Shown: piece by piece, positions 35,752 through 45,236 of the stretch
How the letters are laid out: each line of letters begins with the position of its first letter
How positions within the stretch are numbered: the first letter of the stretch is position 1
Assembly (NCBI RefSeq): GCF_026723865.1
Contig: NZ_CP113529.1
Span: 1,674,001-1,738,000, forward strand
DNA length: 64,000 nt
Source of the DNA: Mycobacterium sp. Aquia_216
GTDB lineage: Bacteria; Actinomycetota; Actinomycetes; Mycobacteriales; Mycobacteriaceae
Direction of reading: 5' to 3'
Made by a program: the position numbers and the translations under genes
The notes under the pieces: model-generated
What the model was told of the DNA's origin: nothing
The model's input: the letters and a program-made list of their open reading frames with translations, nothing else
Databases searched by the model: none

Positions 35752-37505
35752 TGCGGCGGCTTTACGTCGCGCTGCTGGCGATGCTGCTCGCCGGCTGTGC
35801 GGGAGTGCCCAGCACGTCGGCGCCGCAAGCCATCGGCACCGTCGAACGTCCGGCGCCGTCGAACCTGCCCAAGCCGACCCCCGGCATGGATCCCGACGTG
35901 CTGCTGCGCGAATTCCTCAAGGCCACAGCCGATCCGGCCAACCGGCATTTGGCGGCGCGGCAGTTCCTCACCCAGTCGGCGTCCAATGCCTGGGATGACG
36001 CCGGTAGCGCGCTGCTGATCGACCACGTGGTGTTCGTCGAAACCCGGGGCGCCGAACGGGTTTCGGCGACCATGCGGGCCGACATCCTGGGCTCGCTGTC
36101 CGACGTCGGGGTTTTTGAAACGGCCGAGGGGATACTGCCCGACCCGGGACCGATCGAGTTGGTCAAGACGTCCGGCGGCTGGCGGATCGACAAGCTGCCC
36201 AATGGCGTTTTCCTGGACTGGCAACAGTTTCAGGCGACCTACAAGCGCAACACCCTGTACTTCGCCGACCCGACCGGGAAGACGGTGGTACCCGACCCGC
36301 GCTATGTCGCGGTCGCCGATCACGATCAGCTGGCCACCGAACTCATGTCCAAGCTGCTGGCCGGACCCAGGCCCGAGATGGCTCACACCGTCCGCAACCT
36401 GCTCGCCCCGCCGCTGCGGCTGCGGGGGCCGGTGACCCGGGCCGACGGCGGCAAGAACGGGATCGGGCGCGGTTACGGCGGCGCACGCATCGATTTGCAG
36501 AAGCTCTCCACCACCGATCCGCACAGTAGGCAACTACTTGCCGCACAGATCATTTGGACGTTGGCCAGAGCCGACATCCGGGGCCCGTATGTGATCAACG
36601 CCGACGGGGCACCGCTGGATGACAGGTTCGCCGAAGGGTGGACCACCTCCGACGTCGCCGCCACCGACCCGGGCGTGGCCGACGGTGCCGGCGCGGGGCT
36701 GCACGCGCTGATCAACGGATCGCTGGTCGGCCTGGACGGGCAGCATTCCACCACGGTGCCCGGCGCCTTCGGCCGGATGGGTGACCAGACGCTCGCTGCG
36801 TTGTCCCGCAGCGGGCGGCAGGTGGCGTCGGTCGTGACCCTGCACCGCGGCGCCCCGGACATGGCGGAGTCGCTGTGGATCGGTGATCTCGGTGGCGAGG
36901 CGGTGCAATCCGCCGACGGGCACAGCCTGTCGCGTCCCAGCTGGTCGCTGGACGACGCGGTCTGGGTGGTGGTGGACGGCAACAACGTGCTGCGGGCCAT
37001 TCAGGAACCGGCGTCCGGACAACCCGCGCGCCTCCCGGTGGATTCCGGGGCGTTGGCGAGCAAATTCCCGGGGCCGATCACCGACCTGCAATTGTCCCGG
37101 GACGGCACGCGGGCGGCGATGGTGATCGGCGGCGAGGTCATTCTCGCCGGTGTCGAGCAGACGCAGGCCGGGCAGTACGCGCTGACTTACCCCCGGCGGT
37201 TGGGTTTCGGGCTGGGCAACACGGTGGTGTCCTTGTACTGGCGCACCGGCGACGACATGGTGGTAACGCGCAATGACCTTGCGCATCCGGTTTCGTACGT
37301 GAACCTTGACGGGGTGAACTCCGACGCGCCCGCGCACGGTTTGCAGATTCCGCTGACCGCGATCGCGGCCAACCCGTCGACCGTCTACGTCGCCGCTCCG
37401 CAAGGCGTGCTGCAGTATTCGGCGTCCGCTTCGGAAAGCCAGCAGACCTGGTCGGACGTGCCGGGCCTGATGACCGGTGGCGCCGCTCCGGTGCTGCCGG
37501 GATAA
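35748..37505 (+). CDS. lpqB: Lipoprotein LpqB, MtrB-associated
   Basis: This 585-residue exported lipoprotein modulates MtrAB signalling. The signal peptide ends in a lipobox with Cys ([11 protein letters not shown]). A GerMN-like domain lies in the first half (around [15 protein letters not shown]), followed by a C-terminal beta-propeller-like region. The GTG at 35748 overlaps the mtrB stop; the ATG at 35751 is also possible. It is the last conserved gene before the accessory block. Confidence 0.95.
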   Translation: MMRRLYVALLAMLLAGCAGVPSTSAPQAIGTVERPAPSNLPKPTPGMDPDVLLREFLKATADPANRHLAARQFLTQSASNAWDDAGSALLIDHVVFVETRGAERVSATMRADILGSLSDVGVFETAEGILPDPGPIELVKTSGGWRIDKLPNGVFLDWQQFQATYKRNTLYFADPTGKTVVPDPRYVAVADHDQLATELMSKLLAGPRPEMAHTVRNLLAPPLRLRGPVTRADGGKNGIGRGYGGARIDLQKLSTTDPHSRQLLAAQIIWTLARADIRGPYVINADGAPLDDRFAEGWTTSDVAATDPGVADGAGAGLHALINGSLVGLDGQHSTTVPGAFGRMGDQTLAALSRSGRQVASVVTLHRGAPDMAESLWIGDLGGEAVQSADGHSLSRPSWSLDDAVWVVVDGNNVLRAIQEPASGQPARLPVDSGALASKFPGPITDLQLSRDGTRAAMVIGGEVILAGVEQTQAGQYALTYPRRLGFGLGNTVVSLYWRTGDDMVVTRNDLAHPVSYVNLDGVNSDAPAHGLQIPLTAIAANPSTVYVAAPQGVLQYSASASESQQTWSDVPGLMTGGAAPVLPG

Positions 37506-37508
37506 CCG

Positions 37509-38540
37509 CTAGATCTTCGTCGCGATCTGTAGGCCGATATCGCCGCCGCTCAGCGTGACCGGCTCGGCTGCGGGCTGCAGTCCCGCATCACGCTGCCATC
37601 CCGCGGTGTCACTCGCGGTCCAAGTCCCGGATCGGCTGGTGACCCCGAAGTACAGCTCGTTGAGTGCGGCGAATTGGCTTGCACCGTAACCTGGTTCGAG
37701 TCGCAAGGGCTCGATCATCGCAAAGACACCGCGCGGTCGCAGTGCCCGCCCCAATCGCCGGAACAGCATGGCGTTCTCGGCCGCACTGAGGTGGTGTGCG
37801 AGATTGCACAGCAGCACCACGTCGTAGGACTCGACACCGAAATCGTGGGTCAGCGCGTCGGCTTCGAGGTGGGCTACGCGAGCGCCCATCTGCTCCGTGG
37901 CCAACAGCGGCGCCGAAACCCGGACCGCTTCGGGCAGGTCCAGGACCACCGAACGCAAGTGGGGATGACGCCGGCACAGCGCAACCGAGTAGTGGCCGTG
38001 CGAGCCGCCGACGTCGATCATGTCGGTGGCGCCGCTCGGCACCGGGATGACTTCCGCGACTTCATGCGCCGTCAGGCCGGCCAGGGCCCGCATGGATCTT
38101 TGGTAGTGGTCCCACTGCACACCGGTCATGGTCTGGTGCAGTTCGAGGGGGACACCGGTGCGCACATAGTCTTCGACGTGCGTCATGAGCTCCCATTCGT
38201 CGAACGCGAACAGCACCACGTCGACTATCGAGCGGGGACTTCCCGTCAGCAACCAGGTGCGCGCGTTCGGCGTCAACGTGTACCGGCCATCGCAATATTG
38301 CAGGTAATCCGACCCGGCCAGGGCGACTAGCAGCTTCTGCGTTGCGACAGTGTCTGTCCCGCACCGCCGGGCGATTTCGGCGGGCGTCGCCGCCTCCCGG
38401 CTCAACGACTCGAACACGCCGAGTTTGGTCGCGGCCATGATCGCGCGCGCAAGGGCCATTGCGTAGTGGGTTCCGAAGAATGGCAACGGTAGTTGGCGGG
38501 ACGCCAGTGCCTTCCATTCCGCCGGGTCATCAGGAATCAT
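37509..38540 (-). CDS. SAM-dependent O-methyltransferase (plant-type, dimerising)
   Basis: This protein of about 343 residues has an N-terminal winged-helix dimerisation domain (TKLGVFESLSREAATPAEIA) and a C-terminal Rossmann methyltransferase domain (MIDVGGSHGHYSVALCRRHP, then VVLDLPEAV and LLCNLAHHLS), the layout of caffeate/hydroxyneurosporene-type O-methyltransferases. The start is uncertain: ATG 38540, GTG 38552 or TTG 38570. It ends 4 bases from the lpqB stop and is 13 bases downstream of the FAD oxidase gene, so those two form an operon. The substrate is unknown; an aromatic hydroxyl is likely. Confidence 0.83.
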   Translation of the reverse strand: MIPDDPAEWKALASRQLPLPFFGTHYAMALARAIMAATKLGVFESLSREAATPAEIARRCGTDTVATQKLLVALAGSDYLQYCDGRYTLTPNARTWLLTGSPRSIVDVVLFAFDEWELMTHVEDYVRTGVPLELHQTMTGVQWDHYQRSMRALAGLTAHEVAEVIPVPSGATDMIDVGGSHGHYSVALCRRHPHLRSVVLDLPEAVRVSAPLLATEQMGARVAHLEADALTHDFGVESYDVVLLCNLAHHLSAAENAMLFRRLGRALRPRGVFAMIEPLRLEPGYGASQFAALNELYFGVTSRSGTWTASDTAGWQRDAGLQPAAEPVTLSGGDIGLQIATKI

Positions 38541-38553
38541 ACCCAGGTGCACG

Positions 38554-39978
38554 TTAGGCGTGCCGTTCAATCATGTTGGCGGGAACAATGTTCGGGTTGC
38601 TGTTGAAGATGTTGTCCGGATCGTATCTGGCCTTGATTCTGGCCAGACGCTCGTACTTGCCGTTGCGGTAGGCTTCCCGCACGCAAGCGTCGTCGTCGTA
38701 GGCCAGAAAATTCGAGTAGATTCCGCCACTGTGCCAGTTGGAAGTCGTTGCGAAAGTTTCTCGTGCCCAATCGATATGGGGCCGGCCGTCGTCGTCGGGG
38801 TGCCACCGGGTCAGCACATTCAAAAAGTGATCGGCGTGACGATCCGGAAACGCGGTGTCGTCTTCGGCCGGCCGATCCTGGGCGCCGTGCTGGTAAGAGA
38901 TCTCCAGCACCGAAATCTCTGAAGGCAGCCGTTGCGCCGAGTCGATCAACGCGCCGATACAGTCGCCGGTGATTTCACCGAGATAACCGCCTTTGGTGTA
39001 GTTGCAGGCGCCGGCGCCGAGCAAGCCATCGTTGACCGATTGCAGTTGGAGGAAAGGCGTCGCCTGAATGCCTGAGAACACTTGTGGCGCACCGCTGAAC
39101 AGTTCCCGGTTGATCGATGGGGCATCCGCGGCGTCGCCGGTCCACACGCTGACCATCACGCACACCGGCGCGCCGACCACATCGTCGGGCACACCCGGCT
39201 CGGCGAAGGCGCGCCGCAGATACACCACGACCTTCAGATCATCGGGCGCGCTTCGCATCATCTGGTCGTAGTGTGCGATCGCGTCGGCCGCCTGGTCCAG
39301 GCGATATAGCGCGGTGCCGACCGGAAGTGGTTGGGTGACAACGTGTGTTGCAAACTCGAACTCGGTGACGACGCCGAAGTTGGTTCCCGCGCCGCGCAGG
39401 CCCCAATACAGGTCAGGATTCTCGTTCACGCTGGCGCGGACGGCGCTGCCGTCGGCCAAAATCACTCGCGCCGAAATCAGGTTGTCGCAGGTGAGGCCGT
39501 ACTTTCGGGTCAGCCAGCCGGTGCCGCCGCCCAGTGCCAGGCCGGCCACCCCGGTCTCTGACATCACACCGGCCGGCGTTGCCAGACCGTGGATCTGCGT
39601 CGCCCGGTCCATATCGGCGAGCCGGCAGCCGCCACCGACCCGTACGGTCCTCGCCTCGGGGTCCACGGTGACCTGGCGCATCCGGCCGAGATCGATGACG
39701 ACACCGTTATCGATCATGGAATGCCCTGCGACGCTGTGGCCGCCGCCTCGGACGGTGAGGGGAGCGGCGTGCTCACGCGCGAATTCGATTGCGATGACGA
39801 CATCGGCATCGGTGTGGCAGCGGACGACCACTGCGGGGTGGCGGTCGATCATTGCGTTCCAGATGCGGCGGGTTTGCTGATACTCCGGGTGTCGACAGTG
39901 CACGATGTCACCAGCCAGCCGAGCGTCCAACGTGCCAAGTTGCTGATCCGAAAAGCGCTGAACAGGAACTGATTCCAT
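38554..39978 (-). CDS. FAD-linked oxidase of the berberine bridge enzyme type
   Basis: This 474-residue flavoprotein has an N-terminal PP-loop FAD domain (PLTVRGGGHSVAGHS, whose first His is the likely covalent FAD attachment), then GLALGGGTGWLTRKYGL. A C-terminal BBE motif ARYDPDNIFNSNPNI completes the family. The Cys that forms the second flavin bond in bicovalent members is not evident at the usual place. The ATG at 39978 (MESVPVQRF) is chosen over an upstream GC-rich extension. Oxidation of sugars or secondary-metabolite alcohols is typical. It is co-transcribed with the O-methyltransferase. Confidence 0.85.
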   Translation of the reverse strand: MESVPVQRFSDQQLGTLDARLAGDIVHCRHPEYQQTRRIWNAMIDRHPAVVVRCHTDADVVIAIEFAREHAAPLTVRGGGHSVAGHSMIDNGVVIDLGRMRQVTVDPEARTVRVGGGCRLADMDRATQIHGLATPAGVMSETGVAGLALGGGTGWLTRKYGLTCDNLISARVILADGSAVRASVNENPDLYWGLRGAGTNFGVVTEFEFATHVVTQPLPVGTALYRLDQAADAIAHYDQMMRSAPDDLKVVVYLRRAFAEPGVPDDVVGAPVCVMVSVWTGDAADAPSINRELFSGAPQVFSGIQATPFLQLQSVNDGLLGAGACNYTKGGYLGEITGDCIGALIDSAQRLPSEISVLEISYQHGAQDRPAEDDTAFPDRHADHFLNVLTRWHPDDDGRPHIDWARETFATTSNWHSGGIYSNFLAYDDDACVREAYRNGKYERLARIKARYDPDNIFNSNPNIVPANMIERHA

Positions 39979-40206
39979 GCCGATCAAGGGCACCCTTCCG
40001 GTCTCGACTAAGGGGTCGCTCGGCACGATACCCACGCTAGACCGTAGTGGCGAGCCCCCGGCTCGGCTAGCCTGATTACGCAGCTGATCGGCCGGATTGC
40101 GCACGGCCCCAAGCGCAGCATGGCGGCCTCGAGTTCAGCAACGTTAGCTTGTTGGTGCGTGGGTGCGGAAGGGACATCAGTGGATTGGGGGGAGGAAGGC
40201 GACCGA

Positions 40207-41244
40207 GTGACGCAACTACCGACAGCGGACGCTTCGGATGTACATATCTGGAAGCAGGCGAAGAAGTTCGAAGACTTTGCCACGGTGTGCTGCGGCCGAC
40301 TCCACATGCATCTGTTGAACGATCCCGACTCATTCTCGTTGTCCCACCGGGTGGGCCGAATCGGTGCGGCGACCGTGACCGAAGTCGCCATCGGGTCGGA
40401 ACTGGCGCTGGATGCCGGCGAGGCGTGTGGCGCCTACCGAATCGTTGTGCTGCGGTCGGGACGCGCCGAGGGGCGATACCGCAACCTCACCTTCACCGGC
40501 GGGCCCGGTTGTGCCATGGTATATCCCCCGCAGGGACGCGTCGTGGGGCGATGGGGCGCCGGCAGCAGATTGATCTCTTTCAAGCTCGAGTGTTCCGCGG
40601 TCCACGATGCGCTCAGCGATGCACTCGGCTGGCAGGTGATGTCTCAGCCCGATTTCATGCCGGTCATGTCAACCGATTCGGCCACGACCCGAACCTGGAT
40701 CAATATGATGGCTCTGTTCAAGGACCAGGTCTTCCGGCCCGACAGCGTGCTAACTCAACCGCTGGTCGGATTGCCGTTCGTCGACAGCCTGGTCCGCGGG
40801 TTTCTGCTGGCTGCCGATCATCCCCATCGTGAGGCTCTGACGAAAGACGTACGGCTGTTTGCGCCGCGTGCGATTCGTTCCGCAATCGAAATCATCGAAG
40901 AAGAAGCGCATTTGCCGTTGACGTTGACGTCGATCGCCACGCGTACCCACATCAGTGTCCGTACGCTGCAACAGGGATTCCAGCGCCACCTCGATACGTC
41001 GCCGATGGCATATCTGCGCGAGGTCCGGCTGCGCCGAGCACACCAGACGCTGCTGAGGTCGGATCCCTCGACGGTGACGGTTGCTTCGGTTGCCTACCGA
41101 TGGGGCTTCAGCAATCTCGGCAGGTTCGCCGCGGCGCACTCCGCCCGTTACCGCGAGACGCCGACGGAGACCTTGCGCCGCAGGACATTCCACCGCCTCA
41201 CCGCCGAAGAACGGGTTCAGGTCAGAACGGTGCGGCGGAGCTAG
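40207..41244 (+). CDS. AraC-family transcriptional regulator, first paralogue
   Basis: This 345-residue regulator has an N-terminal AraC-ligand-like sensing domain and a C-terminal double helix-turn-helix (TLTSIATRTHISVRTLQQGF and VASVAYRWGFSNLGRFAAAH). The GTG at 40207 follows GGAGGAAGG. It diverges from the FAD oxidase-methyltransferase operon, so that operon is a plausible target. It is a close paralogue of the next gene, which faces it; the two stop codons share CTAG at 41241-41244. Confidence 0.88.
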   Translation: MTQLPTADASDVHIWKQAKKFEDFATVCCGRLHMHLLNDPDSFSLSHRVGRIGAATVTEVAIGSELALDAGEACGAYRIVVLRSGRAEGRYRNLTFTGGPGCAMVYPPQGRVVGRWGAGSRLISFKLECSAVHDALSDALGWQVMSQPDFMPVMSTDSATTRTWINMMALFKDQVFRPDSVLTQPLVGLPFVDSLVRGFLLAADHPHREALTKDVRLFAPRAIRSAIEIIEEEAHLPLTLTSIATRTHISVRTLQQGFQRHLDTSPMAYLREVRLRRAHQTLLRSDPSTVTVASVAYRWGFSNLGRFAAAHSARYRETPTETLRRRTFHRLTAEERVQVRTVRRS

Positions 41245-42266
41245 GCTCGGCTACTCAGCCGGGAGGAATTTCTGGGCGCGCGGAATTGTGTGCGGCGCAA
41301 GGACTCCGACGGAGACTCGCCGTACTGCTTGGCATGCGCGGCGGCGAATCGTCCCGGATTGGTAAAGCCCCATCGGTAGGCGACCGCGGACACGGTGACC
41401 GACGAGGGGTCCGAATCGAGCAATTCCTGGTGTGCTCGGCGCAGCCGCACTTGCCGCAGATACTCCATAGGTGAAACATCCAGATGACTGCGAAAGCCCT
41501 GCTGTAGCGAGCGGGCGCTGACGTGGGTCCGCGCGGCGAGCGCCGAGACCGTCAACGGCAGGTGCGCCTCCGTGTCGATGATCTCGAGCGCGGCGCGGAT
41601 AGTGCGCGGTGCCGGCTGGAGCGCGTCTGCCGCGACGGCATCGCGGTCGGGGTGATCGACGGCCAGCAGGAATCCACGGATCAGACTGTCGGCGAACGGC
41701 AATGCGACCAACGGCTGAGTGAACAGGCCATCCGGACGGGAGATCTGCGTGTAGAACAGCAACAACATGTTGATCCAGTCGCGGCCCGCTGCCGTCGTGG
41801 TCGGCATGAACGGTGCAAGATCGAGTTGCGACGTCACCTGCCGGCCCAGCGTGTCGCTCAGCGCATCTTCGACAGCGCTGCGATCGAGCTTCACCCCTAG
41901 CATCCGGGTGCCCGCCGTCCATCGCGCCGCGGTGTGACCCTCCGGTTGGTACACACCGACAGTGCCCGGCCCCGCGCGATGGAACGAACCCCGGTGCGTC
42001 GACTCGAAACAACCCGCTTGCACGACGTTGACGCGGTACCCGCTGCATCGCTCACCGCAATCCAGCGACGTGTCGGTTCGGACAACGAGTTGGGAGAGAA
42101 TGACCGGACCGATGCGACCCGCGCGTTGGCCGAGGGAAAACGAATCTGGATTGCTGCGCAATGTGACGTGGGGTTCGCGGCAGCACAGGACGGCGAAGTC
42201 GTCGAGCGCTTTCGCCGTCATCCCTGCACTGCCATCCGAAGTGGCAGCTGGCCGTCGGTGGGTCAT
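41241..42266 (-). CDS. AraC-family transcriptional regulator, second paralogue
   Basis: This 341-residue protein is homologous along its length to the preceding gene: both have NPDSFSL or DPDSFSL, LDxxExxxGYR or AYR patterns, QPLVxLPFxDSLxRGFLLA and nearly identical DNA-binding domains (SLQQGFRSHLDVSPMEYLRQ; VSAVAYRWGFTNPGRFAAAH). The ATG is at 42266. The pair is an inverted, tail-to-tail duplication. It diverges from the Crp-like gene. Ligand and targets are unknown. Confidence 0.88.
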   Translation of the reverse strand: MTHRRPAATSDGSAGMTAKALDDFAVLCCREPHVTLRSNPDSFSLGQRAGRIGPVILSQLVVRTDTSLDCGERCSGYRVNVVQAGCFESTHRGSFHRAGPGTVGVYQPEGHTAARWTAGTRMLGVKLDRSAVEDALSDTLGRQVTSQLDLAPFMPTTTAAGRDWINMLLLFYTQISRPDGLFTQPLVALPFADSLIRGFLLAVDHPDRDAVAADALQPAPRTIRAALEIIDTEAHLPLTVSALAARTHVSARSLQQGFRSHLDVSPMEYLRQVRLRRAHQELLDSDPSSVTVSAVAYRWGFTNPGRFAAAHAKQYGESPSESLRRTQFRAPRNSSRLSSRA

Positions 42267-42437
42267 GCTCTGTTGAGAGTACGCTCGCCGGTGGCCGCGG
42301 GCATCTGGGAGAGCGCCGCTTGCGCATTTTGGCTAGAACTGTGCGTGCGGTGGCTCGGCGAGTGGGCGACGCAATCTGTCCTGTAGGCCGCGCCCGGCGG
42401 CTACCCTATTTGCGTTGTCCCGCATAGCGTTAAGGGC

Positions 42438-43325
42438 GTGCATAGTCCCGCTGCGATCGCTCTCGCGCCGATGTTCATGGCGGTCGCGTTGTTGTGGTGG
42501 GAGACGACCAGCCTCATCGGGCTGGGGTTAGACAAGAAGCGGCACGACGGAAAAGTGTCGGATGCGCAGCCGTTGGTCGCAACCGAGAGTTCAGCTGCGC
42601 CGCCGGGCCCGGAGCATGGCGAGGCGCACGGCGCGCTGATCGCGTCCGGAATATTCAGCAGGACGAGTCCCGACACAGTCACCGCCTTGTCCAAGGCGCT
42701 GCATCCCGAGCGCATCTCTGCTGGGTGTGTCATGGGCGCTCATAGCGACTTCGGGGGCTGCGTTTACGTGATCATCTCCGGAAAGGTCAAGGTTTCTTAC
42801 CAGCGCCGCGACGGTGGTGAGATCGTGCTGAGGATTCTGGGACCATCGGAAATCTTCGGCGCCATAGCGCTTTTCGATCCCGGACCGCAAGACATGAGCA
42901 TGACCACGCTCACCGACGTGCTGGCGGTGCCGATTGCCCGCGACCAGCTCCTGACGTGGATGGCCGAACGCCCGGAGGTTTGCGATCAGGTGCTGCGTCT
43001 GTTCGCGCGGTGGGTGAAAGCGATAACGAATTCGCTGGTCGACTTCGCGTTCGCCGACGCGCAGGGTCGCGTCGCGAGCCGGTTGTTGGACCTGAGGAAA
43101 CGCTTTGGCCAGCAGGACGGTGACGTCGTGCGGGTGGTGCACGATCTCACCGCGGACGACTTTTCGCGTCTCGCCGGCGTCGATCCGGAGTCGATCGCAG
43201 CGACGTTACGTGGATTCGAGGCCAACGGCTGGATACGTCTGGAGGACCACAGCATCGTCATCGTCGACGGGCAGGCCCTTAGTCAGGTGCGAAGGGTACG
43301 TATGGGGGAGGTTTGTGGTGTTTGA
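42438..43325 (+). CDS. Crp/Fnr-family regulator with an N-terminal extension
   Basis: This protein is up to 295 residues. The cyclic-nucleotide-like domain (about 75-190) includes VYVIISGKVKVSY and ILGPSEIFGAIALFDPGPQ, similar to mycobacterial Crp, but typical cAMP-contact residues are not obvious. The helix-turn-helix HDLTADDFSRLAGVDPESIA is altered from the usual pattern. Starting at GTG 42438 adds a hydrophobic segment (APMFMAVALLWW); a GTG at 42558 would remove it and give a standard length of about 255. The stop overlaps the next gene by 8 bases. Confidence 0.8.
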   Translation: MHSPAAIALAPMFMAVALLWWETTSLIGLGLDKKRHDGKVSDAQPLVATESSAAPPGPEHGEAHGALIASGIFSRTSPDTVTALSKALHPERISAGCVMGAHSDFGGCVYVIISGKVKVSYQRRDGGEIVLRILGPSEIFGAIALFDPGPQDMSMTTLTDVLAVPIARDQLLTWMAERPEVCDQVLRLFARWVKAITNSLVDFAFADAQGRVASRLLDLRKRFGQQDGDVVRVVHDLTADDFSRLAGVDPESIAATLRGFEANGWIRLEDHSIVIVDGQALSQVRRVRMGEVCGV

Positions 43326-44340
43326 TCGGTTTGCGTTGGGAGATCTGGGTGTTCGAGTGCTCGGCGCGCCGATGGCGGGCGGTCCGTCGACGCCGGCGTT
43401 GGCCGCCGCCATTTCCAATGGCGGCGGTCTGGGATTTCTCGCGGGGGGCATGATATCCGCGGAAGAATTGGCCGACTCGATCCTCGCGGCACGCAGGCTG
43501 ACATCCGGCCCACTGGGAGTCAATCTGTTTGTGCCGCAAGCTCCGCTGGCCGCCAGCCAAGAGCTGGAAGCGTTCGCGAGAGCGCTCGAGGACGAGGCCG
43601 AACACTACGGCGTCGCGCTGGGTGAACCGCACGATGATGACGACGAGTACGCGGCAAAGCTCGATGTGGTGTGCGATCTGCGGCCGGAGGTGGTTTCCTT
43701 CACCTTCGGTTCGCCGAGCGAGGCGGCTTGCCGTCGGCTCAGTGACGCCGGCATCCTGACTCTCGCCACGGTGACGACTGTTCGAGAAGCGTTGATCGCG
43801 ATCAGCTTTGGAGCGAATGCGCTGGTGGCGCAGGGTCCGGATGCGGGTGGGCATCGGGCCACGTTCGACGCGCGCACCACGCCCCCCGGCGATCCTCTCG
43901 ACGATCTGGTCCCAACGCTGGTCGCCTGCTTCGACTGCCCTGTCGTCGCGGCCGGGGGATTGGGGACTCCAGCGGCTGTGCGACGTGCGCGCGATCTCGG
44001 CGCCACCGCGGTGCAGCTTGGCACGGCATTCTTGCTCGCCGACGAAGCCGGCACCAACCCGGTGCACCGCGCGGCATTGCGTGATCCGCAGTTCACCGAG
44101 ACCGTGATGACGCGAGCGTTCACCGGGCGGTACGCACGTGCATTGCGAAATCGATTCGTCGACAAGCACGACGCTCACGCGATATTCGGGTTTCCCCACG
44201 CCGCCATGATCACCGGCCCCATCCAGGCGGCCGCGGTGAAGCTGGGCGACCCACACGGTGTCGGCATGTGGACCGGCGCTGCTTTCCGCAATGTCCGAGC
44301 GGGCTCGGCCACCGACATCGTGCAAGAGCTGGCGGGCTGA
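43318..44340 (+). CDS. Nitronate monooxygenase (2-nitropropane dioxygenase family)
   Basis: This 340-residue FMN-dependent TIM-barrel enzyme oxidises alkyl nitronates such as propionate-3-nitronate to carbonyl plus nitrite. FMN-phosphate and barrel motifs are APMAGGPSTPALAAAISNGG, ALVAQGPDAGGHRATF with the catalytic-region His, and VVAAGGLGTPAAVRRARDLG. The GTG at 43318 (or 43315) follows GGGGGAGG inside the Crp-like gene, implying coupled expression and possible local regulation. Confidence 0.88.
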   Translation: MFDRFALGDLGVRVLGAPMAGGPSTPALAAAISNGGGLGFLAGGMISAEELADSILAARRLTSGPLGVNLFVPQAPLAASQELEAFARALEDEAEHYGVALGEPHDDDDEYAAKLDVVCDLRPEVVSFTFGSPSEAACRRLSDAGILTLATVTTVREALIAISFGANALVAQGPDAGGHRATFDARTTPPGDPLDDLVPTLVACFDCPVVAAGGLGTPAAVRRARDLGATAVQLGTAFLLADEAGTNPVHRAALRDPQFTETVMTRAFTGRYARALRNRFVDKHDAHAIFGFPHAAMITGPIQAAAVKLGDPHGVGMWTGAAFRNVRAGSATDIVQELAG

Positions 44341-44433
44341 CGGCCGGCGCGGCGTACGAGAGAGCGTGGCTCTAGGCCTAGACGTCGACCCGGCAGCGGG
44401 TTCGGTGACCGACGCGTTCGGCGGGTAGGCGGC

Positions 44434-44550
44434 CTACATGTTGGACACCGTCGCCACGCCCCGGACCCAACCGACGGATGACTTTCTTAGGTCCTCGTCA
44501 ATGCCGAAGTCGATGGGCACCAAGCTGTCCGTCATCGCGAAGACGAACGG
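44434..44550 (-). pseudogene. Possible C-terminal remnant of a lost gene
   Basis: On the minus strand, 38 codons end in TAG at 44434-44436 and read like a natural protein end (FVFAMTDSLVPIDFGIDEDL and KSSVGWVRGVATVSNM). No start or matching upstream frame is found. The position, just outside the accessory block, is where M. tuberculosis has Rv3243c, but I cannot confirm that this is its remnant. Confidence 0.25.
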
Positions 44551-44603
44551 ATGGCGGGGCCGCGCGGACGGGTGATGTCACCCCTACCGGCGACACTGAC
44601 GTC

Positions 44604-45236
44604 GTGCTCGATTTGATCCTGCCGCTGGAATGCGGAGGCTGCGGGGTGCCGTCGACCCGCTGGTGCGGCGCGTGCGCCACGGAGCTGGTCGTCAAGCCCG
44701 ACGAACCGCACCTGATCAGTCCGCGCATCGACCCGCGCGCGCCGGTGTTTGCGCTCGGCCGCTATGCCGGTGCCCGTCGCCAGGCGATTCTCGCGGTGAA
44801 GGAGCGCGGGCGCGCCGACCTGGTCGCGCCGCTGGCCCAGGCGCTGGCGGTCGGCGTACACCGGCTGCTGTCCTGGGGCATCATCGAAACCCCGTTGACG
44901 ATCGTGCCCGCGCCGACCCGGCGCTCGGTGGCGCGCCGGCGCGGCGGCGATCCCGTCACCCGGTTGGCGGCGGCTGCGACCGCCCGACACCCGGACGTCA
45001 CTGTCGTGGCGGCGTTGCGCATGAAGGCGCTGACCCGCGACTCGGTGGGCCTGGGCACTGCCGAGCGGGAACGCAATGTCGCGGGCCGGGTGCAGCTGCG
45101 GGGCCGGCGGCCGCACACCGAGGTCCTGCTCGTCGACGACATCGTCACCACGGGCGCTACCGCGGGTGAGTCGGTACGGATTCTGTCCGCGGCCGGAGTT
45201 CGGGTCAGCGCGGTGTTGGCGATCGCAGTCGCCTGA
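44604..45236 (+). CDS. ComF-like phosphoribosyltransferase-fold protein (Rv3242c orthologue)
   Basis: This 210-residue protein has a zinc-ribbon-like N-terminus (LECGGCGVPSTRWCGAC) and a type I PRTase domain with the diphosphate-binding loop VLLVDDIVTTGATAGES. ComF proteins help DNA uptake and replication restart in other bacteria; the mycobacterial role is not established. GTG 44604 gives the conserved N-terminus LDLILPLECGGCG. An upstream in-frame extension is Arg/Gly-rich and probably non-coding. Confidence 0.88.
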   Translation: MLDLILPLECGGCGVPSTRWCGACATELVVKPDEPHLISPRIDPRAPVFALGRYAGARRQAILAVKERGRADLVAPLAQALAVGVHRLLSWGIIETPLTIVPAPTRRSVARRRGGDPVTRLAAAATARHPDVTVVAALRMKALTRDSVGLGTAERERNVAGRVQLRGRRPHTEVLLVDDIVTTGATAGESVRILSAAGVRVSAVLAIAVA

